Below the pieces are notes generated by a model. That model did no database searches. It had not been told where the DNA came from and saw only the letters and a list, made by a program, of their open reading frames with translations. From positions 124,001-188,000 of the forward strand of contig NZ_WACG01000006.1 of NCBI RefSeq assembly GCF_009193255.1: 64,000 nt of DNA, in the 5' to 3' direction. Of this stretch, positions 1-8,008 are shown in pieces; position 1 is the first letter of the stretch; the number at the start of each line of letters is the position of its first letter. The position numbers and the translations under genes were made by a program. The stretch comes from Arthrobacter koreensis. GTDB taxonomy: Bacteria > Actinomycetota > Actinomycetes > Actinomycetales > Micrococcaceae.

Positions 1-52
1 CATCTGACTACGGATCAGAAGGTTGGGGGTTCGAATCCCTTCGCGCGCACCA
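1..52 (+). tRNA. tRNA-Arg (ACG), 3' part only
   Basis: The window opens inside a tRNA. The anticodon stem TCTGA/TCAGA encloses the loop CTACGGA, so the anticodon is ACG (arginine). It is followed by a T-arm with the GGTTCGAATCC core, the acceptor 3' strand and an encoded CCA at 50-52. The acceptor 5' strand and the D-arm lie left of the window. Confidence 0.9.
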
Positions 53-55
53 CTG

Positions 56-103
56 AAAAACCCCGTCGAACCTGGATCAATCCCGGTTCGGCGGGGTTTT
101 TTG
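56..103 (+). terminator. Rho-independent terminator after tRNA-Arg
   Basis: CCCCGTCGAACC (61-72) pairs with GGTTCGGCGGGG (85-96), with one G·U pair, and a run of six T follows. It sits directly behind the tRNA CCA end. An A-run on the left side makes it potentially bidirectional. Confidence 0.85.
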
Positions 104-173
104 CCGTCCGGGCACCGGCATTGCGGCCGGGGCCCACTTGCCCGCCGTCCCTGAGGCTGAAAAGCTCGGCGTC

Positions 174-1598
174 ATGACTGAATCGCTGGAAACAGATGTA
201 ATTGTCCTTGGTGCAGGTGCTGCGGGTGAAAACGCCGCGGGCCGCGTAGTTGGCGCTGGGCTCGAGTCGATCATCGTTGAATCGGCCCTGGTAGGCGGGG
301 AATGCTCCTACTGGGCCTGCATGCCCTCCAAAGCGCTGCTGCGCCCGGGCACTGCCCTGGCGGAAGCCAGCGCGGTGGATGGCTCGCGGGAAGCGGTTTC
401 CGGCAGCCTGGACGTCCCGGCCGTGCTGCGGCGCCGCGATTCGTTTACCTCCAACTGGGACGACGCTTCCCAGGTTCAGTGGGTCAAGGACACGGGCATC
501 GGACTGGTTCGCGGACGGGCCCGCCTCACCGGAGAGCGCACGGTCGAGGTAACGGACGACGCCGGCACTCGGGTGACCATCACCGCGCGGCACGCCGTGG
601 TGCTCGCCACGGGATCTGTTCCTGTTGAGCCCCCGGTGGACGGCCTGGCGGACGTGGAGTACTGGGGCACCCGGGAGGCAACCTCCTCCAGCGAGGTACC
701 GGGGAGCCTCCTGGTCCTGGGAGGCGGGGTGGCCGGCACGGAGCTGGCCCAGGCGTACGCGCGGCTCGGTTCGAAAGTTTTCCTCGTGGCCCGGCACGGG
801 GTCCTGGATTCGCTGCCTGCACCCGCCGCGAAACTGGTCATCGACGCGTTGGAGGCTGACGGCGTCGAAATCCACGGCAATACGTCTCCGGAGCGGATTT
901 CCAAGGACGAGTCCGGCGCGATTGTCATGGATCTGCCGGGCGGACAGCGCCTGGCCGGGGACCGGCTGCTCGTGTCCACCGGTCGCCGACCCGCGCTGGA
1001 CGGACTGGGACTCGAGGAGCTGGGCCTGGACCCGAACTCGCTGCGGACGGACGACTCCGGGCTGGTGGCAGGCGCCGCAAACTGGCTCTACGCCGTCGGC
1101 GACGCCGCAGGCAAGGTACTCCTGACCCATCAGGGCAAGTATGAGGCGCGCGCTACCGGCTCCGCCATCGCAGCGCGGGCGCACGGCGAGATTGGCTTTG
1201 GCGAACCTCCGGCCTACAGCCGGTTCGCCTCGACCGCGGACCATACGGCGGTCCCTCAGGTGGTCTTCACGGACCCGGAGATCGCCATGGTGGGACTGAG
1301 CCCGAAGGATGCGTCCGCCCGGGGCATCCGGGTGAGCGAAACGTCCCTGCCGCTGAGCGTGGCAGGATCCTCCCTGTTCGCTGACGGTTACACCGGATGG
1401 GCCCAGATGGTGGTGGACGAGGACCGCGGCATTCCCGTTGGATTCACGTTCGCGGGACCCGGGGTGGCGGAGCTGCTGCACGCTGCCACGATCGCGGTTA
1501 CCGGGCAGGTGCCGCTGGACCGTCTCTGGCATGCTGTTCCGGCCTACCCCACGATCAGCGAGGTGTGGCTGCGCCTGCTGGAAAAATACGGGCTGTAG
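174..1598 (+). CDS. FAD/NAD(P)-dependent disulfide oxidoreductase (Lpd/mercuric-reductase superfamily)
   Basis: A 474-residue class I flavoprotein disulfide reductase. The FAD-binding glycine motif GAGAAG is at residues 13-18. The redox pair is C44 and C49 in GGECSYWACMPSK, a C-x4-C active site. A second nucleotide fold, LVLGGGVAGTE, starts near residue 180, and the C-terminal HAVPAYPTISE near residue 453 stands in for the usual HPTxxE catalytic dyad. ATG 174 was chosen over an upstream in-frame TTG at 138 because it places the FAD motif at the family's normal distance from the N-terminus; no strong ribosome binding site is visible. The substrate is not evident: lipoamide, mycothione or a soluble quinone are all possible. 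Its stop codon abuts the stop of the convergent phosphatase gene. Confidence 0.85.
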   Translation: MTESLETDVIVLGAGAAGENAAGRVVGAGLESIIVESALVGGECSYWACMPSKALLRPGTALAEASAVDGSREAVSGSLDVPAVLRRRDSFTSNWDDASQVQWVKDTGIGLVRGRARLTGERTVEVTDDAGTRVTITARHAVVLATGSVPVEPPVDGLADVEYWGTREATSSSEVPGSLLVLGGGVAGTELAQAYARLGSKVFLVARHGVLDSLPAPAAKLVIDALEADGVEIHGNTSPERISKDESGAIVMDLPGGQRLAGDRLLVSTGRRPALDGLGLEELGLDPNSLRTDDSGLVAGAANWLYAVGDAAGKVLLTHQGKYEARATGSAIAARAHGEIGFGEPPAYSRFASTADHTAVPQVVFTDPEIAMVGLSPKDASARGIRVSETSLPLSVAGSSLFADGYTGWAQMVVDEDRGIPVGFTFAGPGVAELLHAATIAVTGQVPLDRLWHAVPAYPTISEVWLRLLEKYGL

Positions 1599-2126
1599 CT
1601 AGCCCCGGGGAACCACGAAATCAGTAACGCGGGCGTCTCGCCCGTCCAGCTCCGCCCACGGCACCTCCAGCTGCAGGACGGTCAGTCCGGAGGTCGGATA
1701 GTGCGTGGCCATCTCCATGACGGCATCCTCATCCGATGCCACGGAGGCCAGCCGCATGGCAACCTCCTGCACGCCCGGCATGTGCGCAATGACCAGCAGG
1801 CTCGAGACAGTCTCCGGCACGTGGTTGATAACGCTCAGAATGCGGGAAGCGGGGGCGTCGTACAGCCGGTCTTCGAGTTTGGCCGTGGGCGCCTTCTCCC
1901 CCAACTCGTCACAGACCCAGGTGCACGTCTGCCTGGTGCGCAGCGCGGAGGAGCAGAGGATAAAGTCCGGAACGGCGTCGTTCTCCCGCATCCAGATGCC
2001 TGCCTGCGGTGCGTCCCGGTGGCCGCGCCCCGAGAGCGGCCTTTCATGGTCCGAGGTGACCTCTCGCGGCCAGTCTGCCTTGGCATGCCGCAGCAGCATC
2101 AGTTTTTTCAGGTGGTGGCCGCTCAT
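1599..2126 (-). CDS. SixA-type histidine phosphatase
   Basis: 175 residues of the histidine phosphatase superfamily. The catalytic RH pair is in LMLLRHAKADW at residues 13-14, and the second conserved histidine is in VIAHMPGVQE. LSGRGHRDA follows the family's pattern after the first motif. The short length and the LRHAK sequence match the SixA branch (phosphohistidine phosphatases) rather than phosphoglycerate mutases. The true substrate cannot be told from sequence. It ends base-to-base against the flavoprotein gene and lies downstream of the orphan winged-helix regulator, separated from it by a perfect hairpin. Confidence 0.8.
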   Translation of the reverse strand: MSGHHLKKLMLLRHAKADWPREVTSDHERPLSGRGHRDAPQAGIWMRENDAVPDFILCSSALRTRQTCTWVCDELGEKAPTAKLEDRLYDAPASRILSVINHVPETVSSLLVIAHMPGVQEVAMRLASVASDEDAVMEMATHYPTSGLTVLQLEVPWAELDGRDARVTDFVVPRG

Positions 2127-2180
2127 GGGCCCAGTCTATCGGCGTCCGGGTTCCCGCCCGGCGGCCCCCACTCAAACGAA

Positions 2181-2228
2181 ATGACAGAAAGTGCTGGTTT
2201 GAGGGCTCAAACCAGCACTTTCTGTCAT
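2181..2228. repeat. Perfect 23-bp palindromic hairpin
   Basis: Two 23-base arms (2181-2203 and 2206-2228) are exact reverse complements around a 2-base GG loop. It lies 3' of the winged-helix regulator and 5' of the sixA-like gene, both on the minus strand. There is no convincing T-run on either side, so it is either a factor-dependent or attenuating hairpin or a copy of a dispersed extragenic palindrome. Confidence 0.75.
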
Positions 2229-2250
2229 CTCGATAGGGCCGCAGGGACAG

Positions 2251-3105
2251 CTAGATGCTGTACTCCGGGGCAGCCCAGACAACAACTTCGGGGTGTTCGT
2301 AGAAGCGGTAGCCCTGGCCGCGGACAGTGCGAACGGTGTTGGCGAGGCGGCCTAGCTTTGAGCGCAGGCGGCGGATGTGGACGTCGATAGTCCGCTCGTT
2401 GGGCACTTCCTCGGCATTGCGCCACAGTCCAGAGAGCAGCTCTTCGCGCCCCACGGTCCGGGAGGCGTTCTCAACGAGGTAGTTCAGCAGTTCGAATTCC
2501 TTGAACGTCAGGTTCAGCGTCTCGCCGTCCAGGTGGACCTCGCGGCGGGAGAGATCAATCAGCACGCCGGAGGGCCGCGGTGCACTCTGCTGGACGGGCG
2601 ACGGCGAGGAGACCTCCTGCCGCGGAGCACGGTTGACCGTGGGGTCGCCCAGGGCCTGGCGGACAACGTCAATGTCCGATCCGGATGCGCCCGACGGCGC
2701 CAGCGCAACGGCAGCATGGCTCTGCGCACCCGGGACCAGCGCCTGGACGTGCGCCCGGATTTCCTGTGCGAGTTTGGTCAGCGTGGTCCCGTTGGCGGCA
2801 GCAGTGTCCTCATCGAGGCCAACGTAGATCACGAAGCCGCGGGCAACGGTATCGCTGCCGACCGGCTGGGGGCCGGGGGTTCCGGACGGGGCCACGACCG
2901 GAGTCGGAGCGGTAATCGGCGTTCCCTCGCTGAGCGGGGAACGCGGGGGGCGGATCCCGGTGGGAACAACCTGGCCGGGGAACTGCTGTCCCGTAACGGG
3001 CGCACCGAACGGGCGGGAAAACCCCGTGGGCCGTGCAGGCATTCCTGCGGCCCGGCTCTGGGCATTGCGGAGGGAGATGTGGACGTACCCGGATGCTACT
3101 GACAT
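2251..3105 (-). CDS. Orphan winged-helix (OmpR/PhoB-type) transcriptional regulator
   Basis: 284 residues. The last ~100 form a PhoB-type winged helix: the LTFKEFELLNYLVENA helix, then ERTIDVHIRRLRSKLG as recognition helix and TVRTVRGQGYRF as the wing. Upstream there is no receiver domain with a phospho-accepting Asp. Instead there is a Pro/Gly/Ala-rich stretch (residues ~20-95) and a small folded segment around GFVIYVGLDEDTAAANG. The start ATG at 3105 is preceded by GAGG seven bases upstream. It is probably an unphosphorylated DNA-binding regulator; target genes are unknown. No histidine kinase is adjacent. The 510-bp region upstream includes a Crp-like site. Confidence 0.8.
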   Translation of the reverse strand: MSVASGYVHISLRNAQSRAAGMPARPTGFSRPFGAPVTGQQFPGQVVPTGIRPPRSPLSEGTPITAPTPVVAPSGTPGPQPVGSDTVARGFVIYVGLDEDTAAANGTTLTKLAQEIRAHVQALVPGAQSHAAVALAPSGASGSDIDVVRQALGDPTVNRAPRQEVSSPSPVQQSAPRPSGVLIDLSRREVHLDGETLNLTFKEFELLNYLVENASRTVGREELLSGLWRNAEEVPNERTIDVHIRRLRSKLGRLANTVRTVRGQGYRFYEHPEVVVWAAPEYSI

Positions 3106-3404
3106 TTTGGGACCTCAGTGGTGAATTGCCGTCTGCACGGCACTATGCAGGGAGTGTGCCCAAGAGAGTGGCGCGGGGTTGCGCCCATCAGATGGACGGG
3201 TGTGTTGCCTGGGATGGGGGGTGTTTTTCCTAGGCCTGCATTCGACGACAGCAGCTCTTCCCGCCGGCATTGCTGCCAAAAAGAAGATCTGCGACACATG
3301 CTGTCGTGTGGATGTTCACGTTACGGATTATTGCATGTAACAAAGGCATACGCACAAGTAACAATGGTGCGGTTGTCTCACATGGTGGACTTAAACCGCC
3401 TAGT

Positions 3405-3420
3405 TGTGATCGATCTCACC
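3405..3420. promoter_or_regulatory. Crp/GlxR-like operator
   Basis: TGTGA (3405-3409), six bases TCGATC, then TCACC (3416-3420), compared with the TGTGA-N6-TCACA consensus of Crp/GlxR proteins. It is about 300 bp upstream of the winged-helix regulator, in the A/T-rich part of the gap. One base deviates from consensus. Confidence 0.4.
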
Positions 3421-3517
3421 CTTTACGGAAGTCGCGGCAGCAAACGCTTGGTATTACCCAACCGGAATAAATCCCGGATTTATCAGGGAATTTGCACACT
3501 CAGCCCGTTAAAGTCAC

Positions 3518-3549
3518 AGGCGGCTCATAAGCACACTTATGAACCGCCT
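3518..3549 (-). terminator. Hairpin downstream of upp
   Basis: 14-base arms (3518-3531 and 3536-3549) pair fully on the minus strand with one G·U, around a 4-base loop, 68 bases after the upp stop codon. There is no clear U-run after it, so termination is plausible but not proven. Confidence 0.45.
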
Positions 3550-3616
3550 GAAGTCAAGCGTCACCCGAATTGCCCACATAGTGAGACCAATACGGTGGTT
3601 TTCCGCGTTGTGGTGG

Positions 3617-4252
3617 CTAGTGGACGACGCCGTAGAGGCGGTCTCCAGCATCTCCCAAGCCGGGCACGATATAGGCCTTTTCGTCGAGCCGCTCGTCGAT
3701 GGAGGCCAGGACGATGGTGACGTTTGCGTCGGCCAGTTCCTCTTCCAGCACACTGAGGCCTTCCGGGGCTCCCAGCAGACAGATGCAGACGATTTCCGCG
3801 GCGCCCCGGTTGAACAGGAACTTGATGGCTTCGCGCAGCGTGCCGCCGGTGGCGAGCATTGGATCAAGGACGAAGACCTGGCGTCCGGTCAGGTCATCCG
3901 GCAGGCGCTCAGCGTAGGTGATGGCCTCGAGGGTCTCCTCATTTCGGGCCATGCCCAGGAAACCAACTTCTGCGGTGGGGACCAGCCGCGTCATGCCTTC
4001 GAGCATGCCCAGTCCGGCACGCAGGATGGGAACCACCAGCGGGGTGGGCTTCACGAGCCCGGTGCCGATGGTCGAGGTGACCGGGGTTTCGATATTGACG
4101 GGCTCAACCCGGACATTGCGGGTGGCTTCATACGCCAGCAGGGTCACGAGTTCTTCAGTCAGGAGCCGGAAGACGGGGGATGGGGTGTCCTTATCCCGGA
4201 GTACCGTCAATTTGTGGGCTACGAGGGGATGATCCACTACTAGTACGCGCAT
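3617..4252 (-). CDS. upp: Uracil phosphoribosyltransferase
   Basis: 211 residues, full length for Upp, which converts uracil and PRPP to UMP in pyrimidine salvage. The N-terminus [20 protein letters not shown], the segment [14 protein letters not shown], the PRPP-binding loop [12 protein letters not shown] and the C-terminal uracil-binding [12 protein letters not shown] are all diagnostic. It starts at ATG 4252, divergent from tadA with 79 bp between the two starts. This is the same upp/tadA arrangement seen in many actinobacteria. Confidence 0.97.
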   Translation of the reverse strand: MRVLVVDHPLVAHKLTVLRDKDTPSPVFRLLTEELVTLLAYEATRNVRVEPVNIETPVTSTIGTGLVKPTPLVVPILRAGLGMLEGMTRLVPTAEVGFLGMARNEETLEAITYAERLPDDLTGRQVFVLDPMLATGGTLREAIKFLFNRGAAEIVCICLLGAPEGLSVLEEELADANVTIVLASIDERLDEKAYIVPGLGDAGDRLYGVVH

Positions 4253-4331
4253 GCTTCCAAACTACCATCGTGGCTTCTCCGCACCCCTGCGGATTTGGGG
4301 GCCCCACACGGAAATAGGGGACCATAGCCAT

Positions 4332-4826
4332 ATGGAATCGCCCACAGCTGCCCAGCAGGCCTGGATGGAGCTTGCCCTGGAGCAGGCGCGCGCCGCCCTG
4401 GACACCGGCGACGTGCCGATTGGCGCCGTCGTCGTAGGCCCGGACGGAAGCATCCTCGGCACTGGACGCAATGAACGGGAGGCGACGGGAGATCCCACAG
4501 CCCATGCCGAGGTGGTAGCGATCCGGGAGGCAGCGGCTGCGCTGGGTGAATGGCGGCTGGAGGGGTGCACCTTGGTGGTGACCCTCGAGCCGTGTGCCAT
4601 GTGTGCCGGGGCGATTGTGCTCGCCAGGATTCCGCGGGTGGTGTTCGGAGCCTGGGACGAGAAGGCCGGCGCATCCGGCTCGGTGTTCGAGATCCTCCGG
4701 GAGCCCCGGCTCAACCACTGGGTTGAGGTATTCCCCGGCGTCCGCGAGGACGAGTGCGCCCATCTGCTGCGGGAGTTTTTCGGCTCACGGCGTACGCTGC
4801 GCGGTTCCCAGGGCACACAACCCTAA
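4332..4826 (+). CDS. tadA: tRNA adenosine(34) deaminase
   Basis: 164 residues. Zinc ligands are H58 with catalytic E60 in HAE, and C88/C91 in PCAMC, the cytidine/deoxycytidylate deaminase-fold signature of TadA. The enzyme makes inosine at the wobble position of tRNA-Arg(ACG); a tRNA with that anticodon is partly present at the left edge of this window. The start ATG 4332 follows AGGGGA by ten bases. The frame stays open upstream, but earlier starts would run back into the divergent upp promoter. Confidence 0.9.
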   Translation: MESPTAAQQAWMELALEQARAALDTGDVPIGAVVVGPDGSILGTGRNEREATGDPTAHAEVVAIREAAAALGEWRLEGCTLVVTLEPCAMCAGAIVLARIPRVVFGAWDEKAGASGSVFEILREPRLNHWVEVFPGVREDECAHLLREFFGSRRTLRGSQGTQP

Positions 4827-4882
4827 GTATGCTTGCTTTTATTCGTGGACCCGACAACCGACCCCAAGAGCTAGGAGCAGGC

Positions 4883-5371
4883 ATGACCTCGGAGCATCAA
4901 GAAGGCGTAGACCGCGTCGTCAAGATTCTTGAACACGCCAAGATCGGCAACCTGACAACCGTTGACCTCCAGGGCAACCTGGTGAGCCGTCCGCTGGCGC
5001 TGCAGGAGACCGATTCTGAGGGCAATCTTTGGTTCTTCACCCAGGACCCCTCCCCCAAGGCCGACGAGATCCGCGCCAACCCGCACGTCAATGTGGCTGT
5101 GGAGGACAAGAAGGGCTATCTCTCCGTCAGTGGACGTGCCGAAATCAGCCACGACCAGGAGAAGATCGAGCAGCTCTGGAATAGCTCTGCGTCTGCATGG
5201 TTCGAGCAGGGCCGGGAAGACCCGTCGATTGCCCTGATCAAGGTCAACAGCGACACGGCTGAGTACTGGGTGTCGGATGAACCCAAGATCGCCACCCTGT
5301 TCAAGATCGGCAAGAGCGCCGTAACGGGAGACACCCCGAACGTCGGCAAGAACGACGTCGTCGATCTCTAG
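4883..5371 (+). CDS. Pyridoxamine 5'-phosphate oxidase-fold protein (general stress protein 26-like)
   Basis: 162 residues with a split-barrel flavin-binding fold: IGNLTTVDLQGNLVSRPLAL, then LWFFTQDPSPKADEI, then VNVAVEDKKGYLSVSGRAEI. This pattern belongs to the GS26/PPOX-like group, which binds FMN or F420. The true PdxH substrate residues are not evident, so B6 oxidation is unlikely. The start ATG 4883 has AGGAG five bases upstream. It follows tadA by 56 bp on the same strand and is closed by a terminator. Confidence 0.8.
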   Translation: MTSEHQEGVDRVVKILEHAKIGNLTTVDLQGNLVSRPLALQETDSEGNLWFFTQDPSPKADEIRANPHVNVAVEDKKGYLSVSGRAEISHDQEKIEQLWNSSASAWFEQGREDPSIALIKVNSDTAEYWVSDEPKIATLFKIGKSAVTGDTPNVGKNDVVDL

Positions 5372-5388
5372 TCCGCGCGTGTGCCCCG

Positions 5389-5419
5389 GCCCCGGAAAGC
5401 TGCGGGTCCGGGGCGTTTT
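5389..5419 (+). terminator. Terminator after the PPOX-fold gene
   Basis: GCCCCGGA (5389-5396) pairs with TCCGGGGC (5407-5414) around a 10-base loop, followed by GTTTT. It lies 18 bases past the stop codon and before tRNA-Ser. Confidence 0.75.
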
Positions 5420-5456
5420 GGGGCTGGAGCCAAACACCCGGTAAGGTTGTTCCGTT

Positions 5457-5546
5457 GGTGACGTGTCCGAGCGGCCGAAGGTGCAACACTCGAAATGTTG
5501 TTTGGTGTAAAAGCCAACGTGGGTTCAAATCCCACCGTCACCGCCA
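5457..5546 (+). tRNA. tRNA-Ser (CGA)
   Basis: Acceptor strands GGTGACG (5457-5463) and CGTCACC (5536-5542), discriminator G and encoded CCA (5544-5546). The anticodon stem CAACA/TGTTG holds loop CTCGAAA, giving anticodon CGA, which reads UCG serine codons. The long variable arm, making about 90 bases in total, is typical of class II serine tRNAs. Confidence 0.95.
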
Positions 5547-5549
5547 GCG

Positions 5550-5589
5550 AAAAAGGTCCGGATTCCCGCATGGGAAGCCGGACCTTTTT
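5550..5589. terminator. Bidirectional terminator between tRNA-Ser and the MocR-type gene
   Basis: AAAAAGGTCCGG (5550-5561) pairs with CCGGACCTTTTT (5578-5589), with an inner TTCCC/GGGAA stem. A- and T-runs on both sides let it stop both the tRNA transcript and the minus-strand gene whose stop is at 5605. Confidence 0.85.
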
Positions 5590-5604
5590 GGTTCCCTCCG
5601 CAGC

Positions 5605-7017
5605 CTAGGCGAGGCTATCCCGAAGCGCCTCGCCGATAATCTGTGCAGCATCGGGAAAGCGTCCGGGCGCAGGCCCCGAATAGTTGAGCCGGATGTAGCG
5701 GCCTGCCGGCTCCGCGGGGAACCAGTCATCTCCGGCGGCAATCATCACTCCCCGGGATTCGCATTCCCGCGCCAGAATGTCCAGGTTCGTCTCCTGCGGC
5801 AACTGCACCCACAGATTCAGTCCGCCGCGGGGAAGTACTTCGAGGTGCGCTTCCGGAACGTGTTCCCGGATGGCTCCGGCGAGAAGGTCCCGCCGCGCCG
5901 TCAGCTGCTGCCGCAGGTTCCTCAGGTGGGTCTTCCAGCCGGGATCCGTGACAACATCAAGCGCGGCTGACTGGAGGACGCCGCTGACGTACATCGCCTG
6001 GGCCTGGCTGTCCGTGCGGATGCGGTCCAGCGCCGGGCCCCGCGCAATGAGCCCGGCGACACGCACCGCGGGGGAAACACTCTTGGTCAGGGACCGGATG
6101 TAGACAACATGCCCGCTGTCCTCCCGGGCTGCCAGCGGCTGCGACTGCGCGGTGATGCCGAAGTCATGCGCCCAGTCGTCCTCAATAAGGAAGGCGCCGC
6201 GGTCCCTGACGATCCCGAGGACAGCCTCCCCGAGCTCCCGTGACCACTGCGCGCCGGTCGGGTTGGCGAAGTTCGGCTGGGCGTAGAACGCACGGGCTCC
6301 TGTTTGCTCGAAGGCACGGTCAAGGTCCGCGGGGTCCGGACCGGCTGGCCCGCTGGGAACCGGGACGAGCTGGACCCCGACCTGCGCCGCAGCGAGCAGG
6401 GCACCCCAGTACGTGGGCGACTCGATGAGCAGCGGATTTCCGGCTCCCACCAGTGCACGGAAAAGGGTGCTCAGGCCGTTTTGGCTGCCGGGGAGGATCA
6501 CGGTGTCACTGGCATTCGGTGCGCTGAGGCCCGGCGGGGTCACTGAACCCAGTTCTGAGGCAAACCACGACTGCAGGGCCGGCAGGCCCGCTGACGGAGG
6601 GCGGCCGAGAGCGGCCTCACTCCGGCCGGCCCGGCCGAACGCGGCCCGGACAAGCCGCTCCGGCAGTAGGTCCCTGTCCGGATACCCCGAGTGGAGCGCA
6701 ATTACATCATTCGAGGCAGTGCGCAGGGCAGCTGACGGCAGCGCTGCCAGCTGCCGGGGTGAACCAAGTGCGGCAGTCTGCCAGCCGTAGTCGCTGGGAC
6801 GCGGAGTACGGACCGTGCGGACGAAAGTACCGACGCCGGGCCTGGACTCGATCAGCCCTTCGCCAATAAGGGTCCGCAGTGCTTTCTGCACTGTGACCGG
6901 ACTCGCCTCGAACTGTTCCACGAGCCGGCGCGTAGACGGCAGCTGGGCCCCGGCCGGGGCGGCCGCTATCCAGTTCCGCACTGCCGTGACGATCCGCTCA
7001 CTGCTACTGTTGGACAT
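5605..7017 (-). CDS. MocR-family (GntR winged helix + aminotransferase fold) regulator
   Basis: 470 residues. An N-terminal GntR winged helix (residues ~5-75, ending in LIESRPGVGTFVRTV) is fused to a fold-type I aminotransferase domain (~95-465). The pyridoxal-phosphate lysine lies in YIRSLTKSVSP near residue 310, with upstream contacts in YAQPNFANPTGAQWS and IEDDWAHDF. MocR proteins use PLP or PLP adducts as effector and usually control a divergent neighbour. The start ATG at 7017 shares the four bases CATG with the start of the EamA gene. Direct repeats CGATACCGC at 7027 and 7056 lie just upstream of the start and inside the EamA coding sequence; they are the probable operator. Confidence 0.88.
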   Translation of the reverse strand: MSNSSSERIVTAVRNWIAAAPAGAQLPSTRRLVEQFEASPVTVQKALRTLIGEGLIESRPGVGTFVRTVRTPRPSDYGWQTAALGSPRQLAALPSAALRTASNDVIALHSGYPDRDLLPERLVRAAFGRAGRSEAALGRPPSAGLPALQSWFASELGSVTPPGLSAPNASDTVILPGSQNGLSTLFRALVGAGNPLLIESPTYWGALLAAAQVGVQLVPVPSGPAGPDPADLDRAFEQTGARAFYAQPNFANPTGAQWSRELGEAVLGIVRDRGAFLIEDDWAHDFGITAQSQPLAAREDSGHVVYIRSLTKSVSPAVRVAGLIARGPALDRIRTDSQAQAMYVSGVLQSAALDVVTDPGWKTHLRNLRQQLTARRDLLAGAIREHVPEAHLEVLPRGGLNLWVQLPQETNLDILARECESRGVMIAAGDDWFPAEPAGRYIRLNYSGPAPGRFPDAAQIIGEALRDSLA

Positions 7018-8008
7018 GAAGCTAAACGATACCGCTACTCTCATTTCTGCGAAACCGATACCGCCAGGCTCCTTCGGACTGTGGTGGGCGCTGCTGGGCG
7101 TCACCGTTTTTTCCTTCACGGTCCCCTTTACCCGCATAGCGGTCGAGGACGGGAGCATGTCCCCGCTGTTTGTGGGCGCTGGCCGTGCGGTGGCCGCGGC
7201 CCTGCTGGCAGGCGGAGCACTGTTCATCACGCGGCAGAAAGCTCCCCGCGGCCGGCAGTGGATCCAGGTTGGCGTGGTGGCCGGCGGGGCGGTTGCCGGT
7301 TTCCCGCTGCTGACGTCTTTTGCCCTGACAGCAGTCCCTGCGAGCCACGGGGCCGTAGTCATCGCGGCGCTGCCTGCTGCCACCGCTGTGGCCGCAGTCC
7401 TCCGGACAGGAGAACGACCCGTCCGTTCATTCTGGTTGGCTGCGGGCGCCGGGACTCTTGCTGCCCTGTGCTTCGCCCTGTTTCAGGGCGGCGGGTTCGG
7501 CACCCTCCACGGCTCCGATCTGCTGCTGTTCGCCGCGGTGATCGTCTGCGCAGTTGGCTATGCGGAGGGCGGCATCCTGTCCCGGAGCCTGGGCTCATGG
7601 CAGACCATTTCCTGGGCCCTGGTGCTGGCCTCGCCCCTGATGGCTGTGCTGACCGGACTCGCGGTGGCCCAACAGCCTCCGGCAGGGACCGCTGCCCAGT
7701 GGGGAGCCTTCGCCTATCTGTCCGCAGCCAGCATGTTCCTTGGATTCATCGCCTGGTACCGAGGCCTGTCGATCGGGCCCATGGCACAGGTCAGCCAGGT
7801 CCAGCTGGCGCAGCCGGTCATGACTATCTGCTGGGCCGCGGTCATCCTCCAGGAGTCCATTGGCTGGCAGACCGTCCTCGGCGGAGTCACTGTGGTGGGG
7901 TGCGCGCTCCTGGCTGTCCGTGCCCGGAACACAAGCGTGCCCCTCCCGGCGCGAGTCGGGGCGGGAAGCGCTCCGCCCGCGGCGGATCGCACACCTTCTC
8001 CCGGCTAG
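7016..8008 (+). CDS. EamA/DMT-superfamily exporter
   Basis: 330 residues with ten predicted hydrophobic segments in two EamA halves (about 18-150 and 165-300). The first begins at GLWWALLGVTVFSFTVPFTR and keeps the early P-F-T-R pattern of the family. DMT exporters move amino acids or metabolites out of the cell; the partner MocR regulator suggests a substrate tied to amino-acid or vitamin B6 metabolism (inference). The ATG at 7016 overlaps the regulator's start codon. No later in-frame start keeps the first membrane helix whole. The stop overlaps the convergent DUF808 gene by four bases. Confidence 0.8.
   Translation: MKLNDTATLISAKPIPPGSFGLWWALLGVTVFSFTVPFTRIAVEDGSMSPLFVGAGRAVAAALLAGGALFITRQKAPRGRQWIQVGVVAGGAVAGFPLLTSFALTAVPASHGAVVIAALPAATAVAAVLRTGERPVRSFWLAAGAGTLAALCFALFQGGGFGTLHGSDLLLFAAVIVCAVGYAEGGILSRSLGSWQTISWALVLASPLMAVLTGLAVAQQPPAGTAAQWGAFAYLSAASMFLGFIAWYRGLSIGPMAQVSQVQLAQPVMTICWAAVILQESIGWQTVLGGVTVVGCALLAVRARNTSVPLPARVGAGSAPPAADRTPSPG
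7027..7064. promoter_or_regulatory. Direct repeats, candidate MocR operator
   Basis: CGATACCGC occurs at 7027-7035 and again at 7056-7064, 29 bp start to start, immediately upstream of the minus-strand MocR-type gene. Known MocR proteins bind paired direct repeats in their own promoter. On the minus strand the copy nearer the gene would overlap the -10 region. Confidence 0.5.

Larger units (their letters stand above)
3106..3616. other. 510-bp intergenic region, regulatory
   Basis: A gap between the regulator start (3105) and the upp stop (3617), clearly more A/T-rich than its flanks around 3300-3530. It holds a Crp-like half-site pair at 3405-3420 and an imperfect hairpin at 3518-3549. No coding frame here has a family resemblance or a ribosome binding site. 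Confidence 0.6.

Noticed and set aside
3118-3720. 200-codon plus-strand frame in the 510-bp gap
   Set aside because: No ribosome binding site or family resemblance; it runs antisense into upp.
4883-5371. pdxH
   Set aside because: The fold is PPOX-like, but the sequence fits the general stress protein 26 group and lacks clear PdxH substrate residues.
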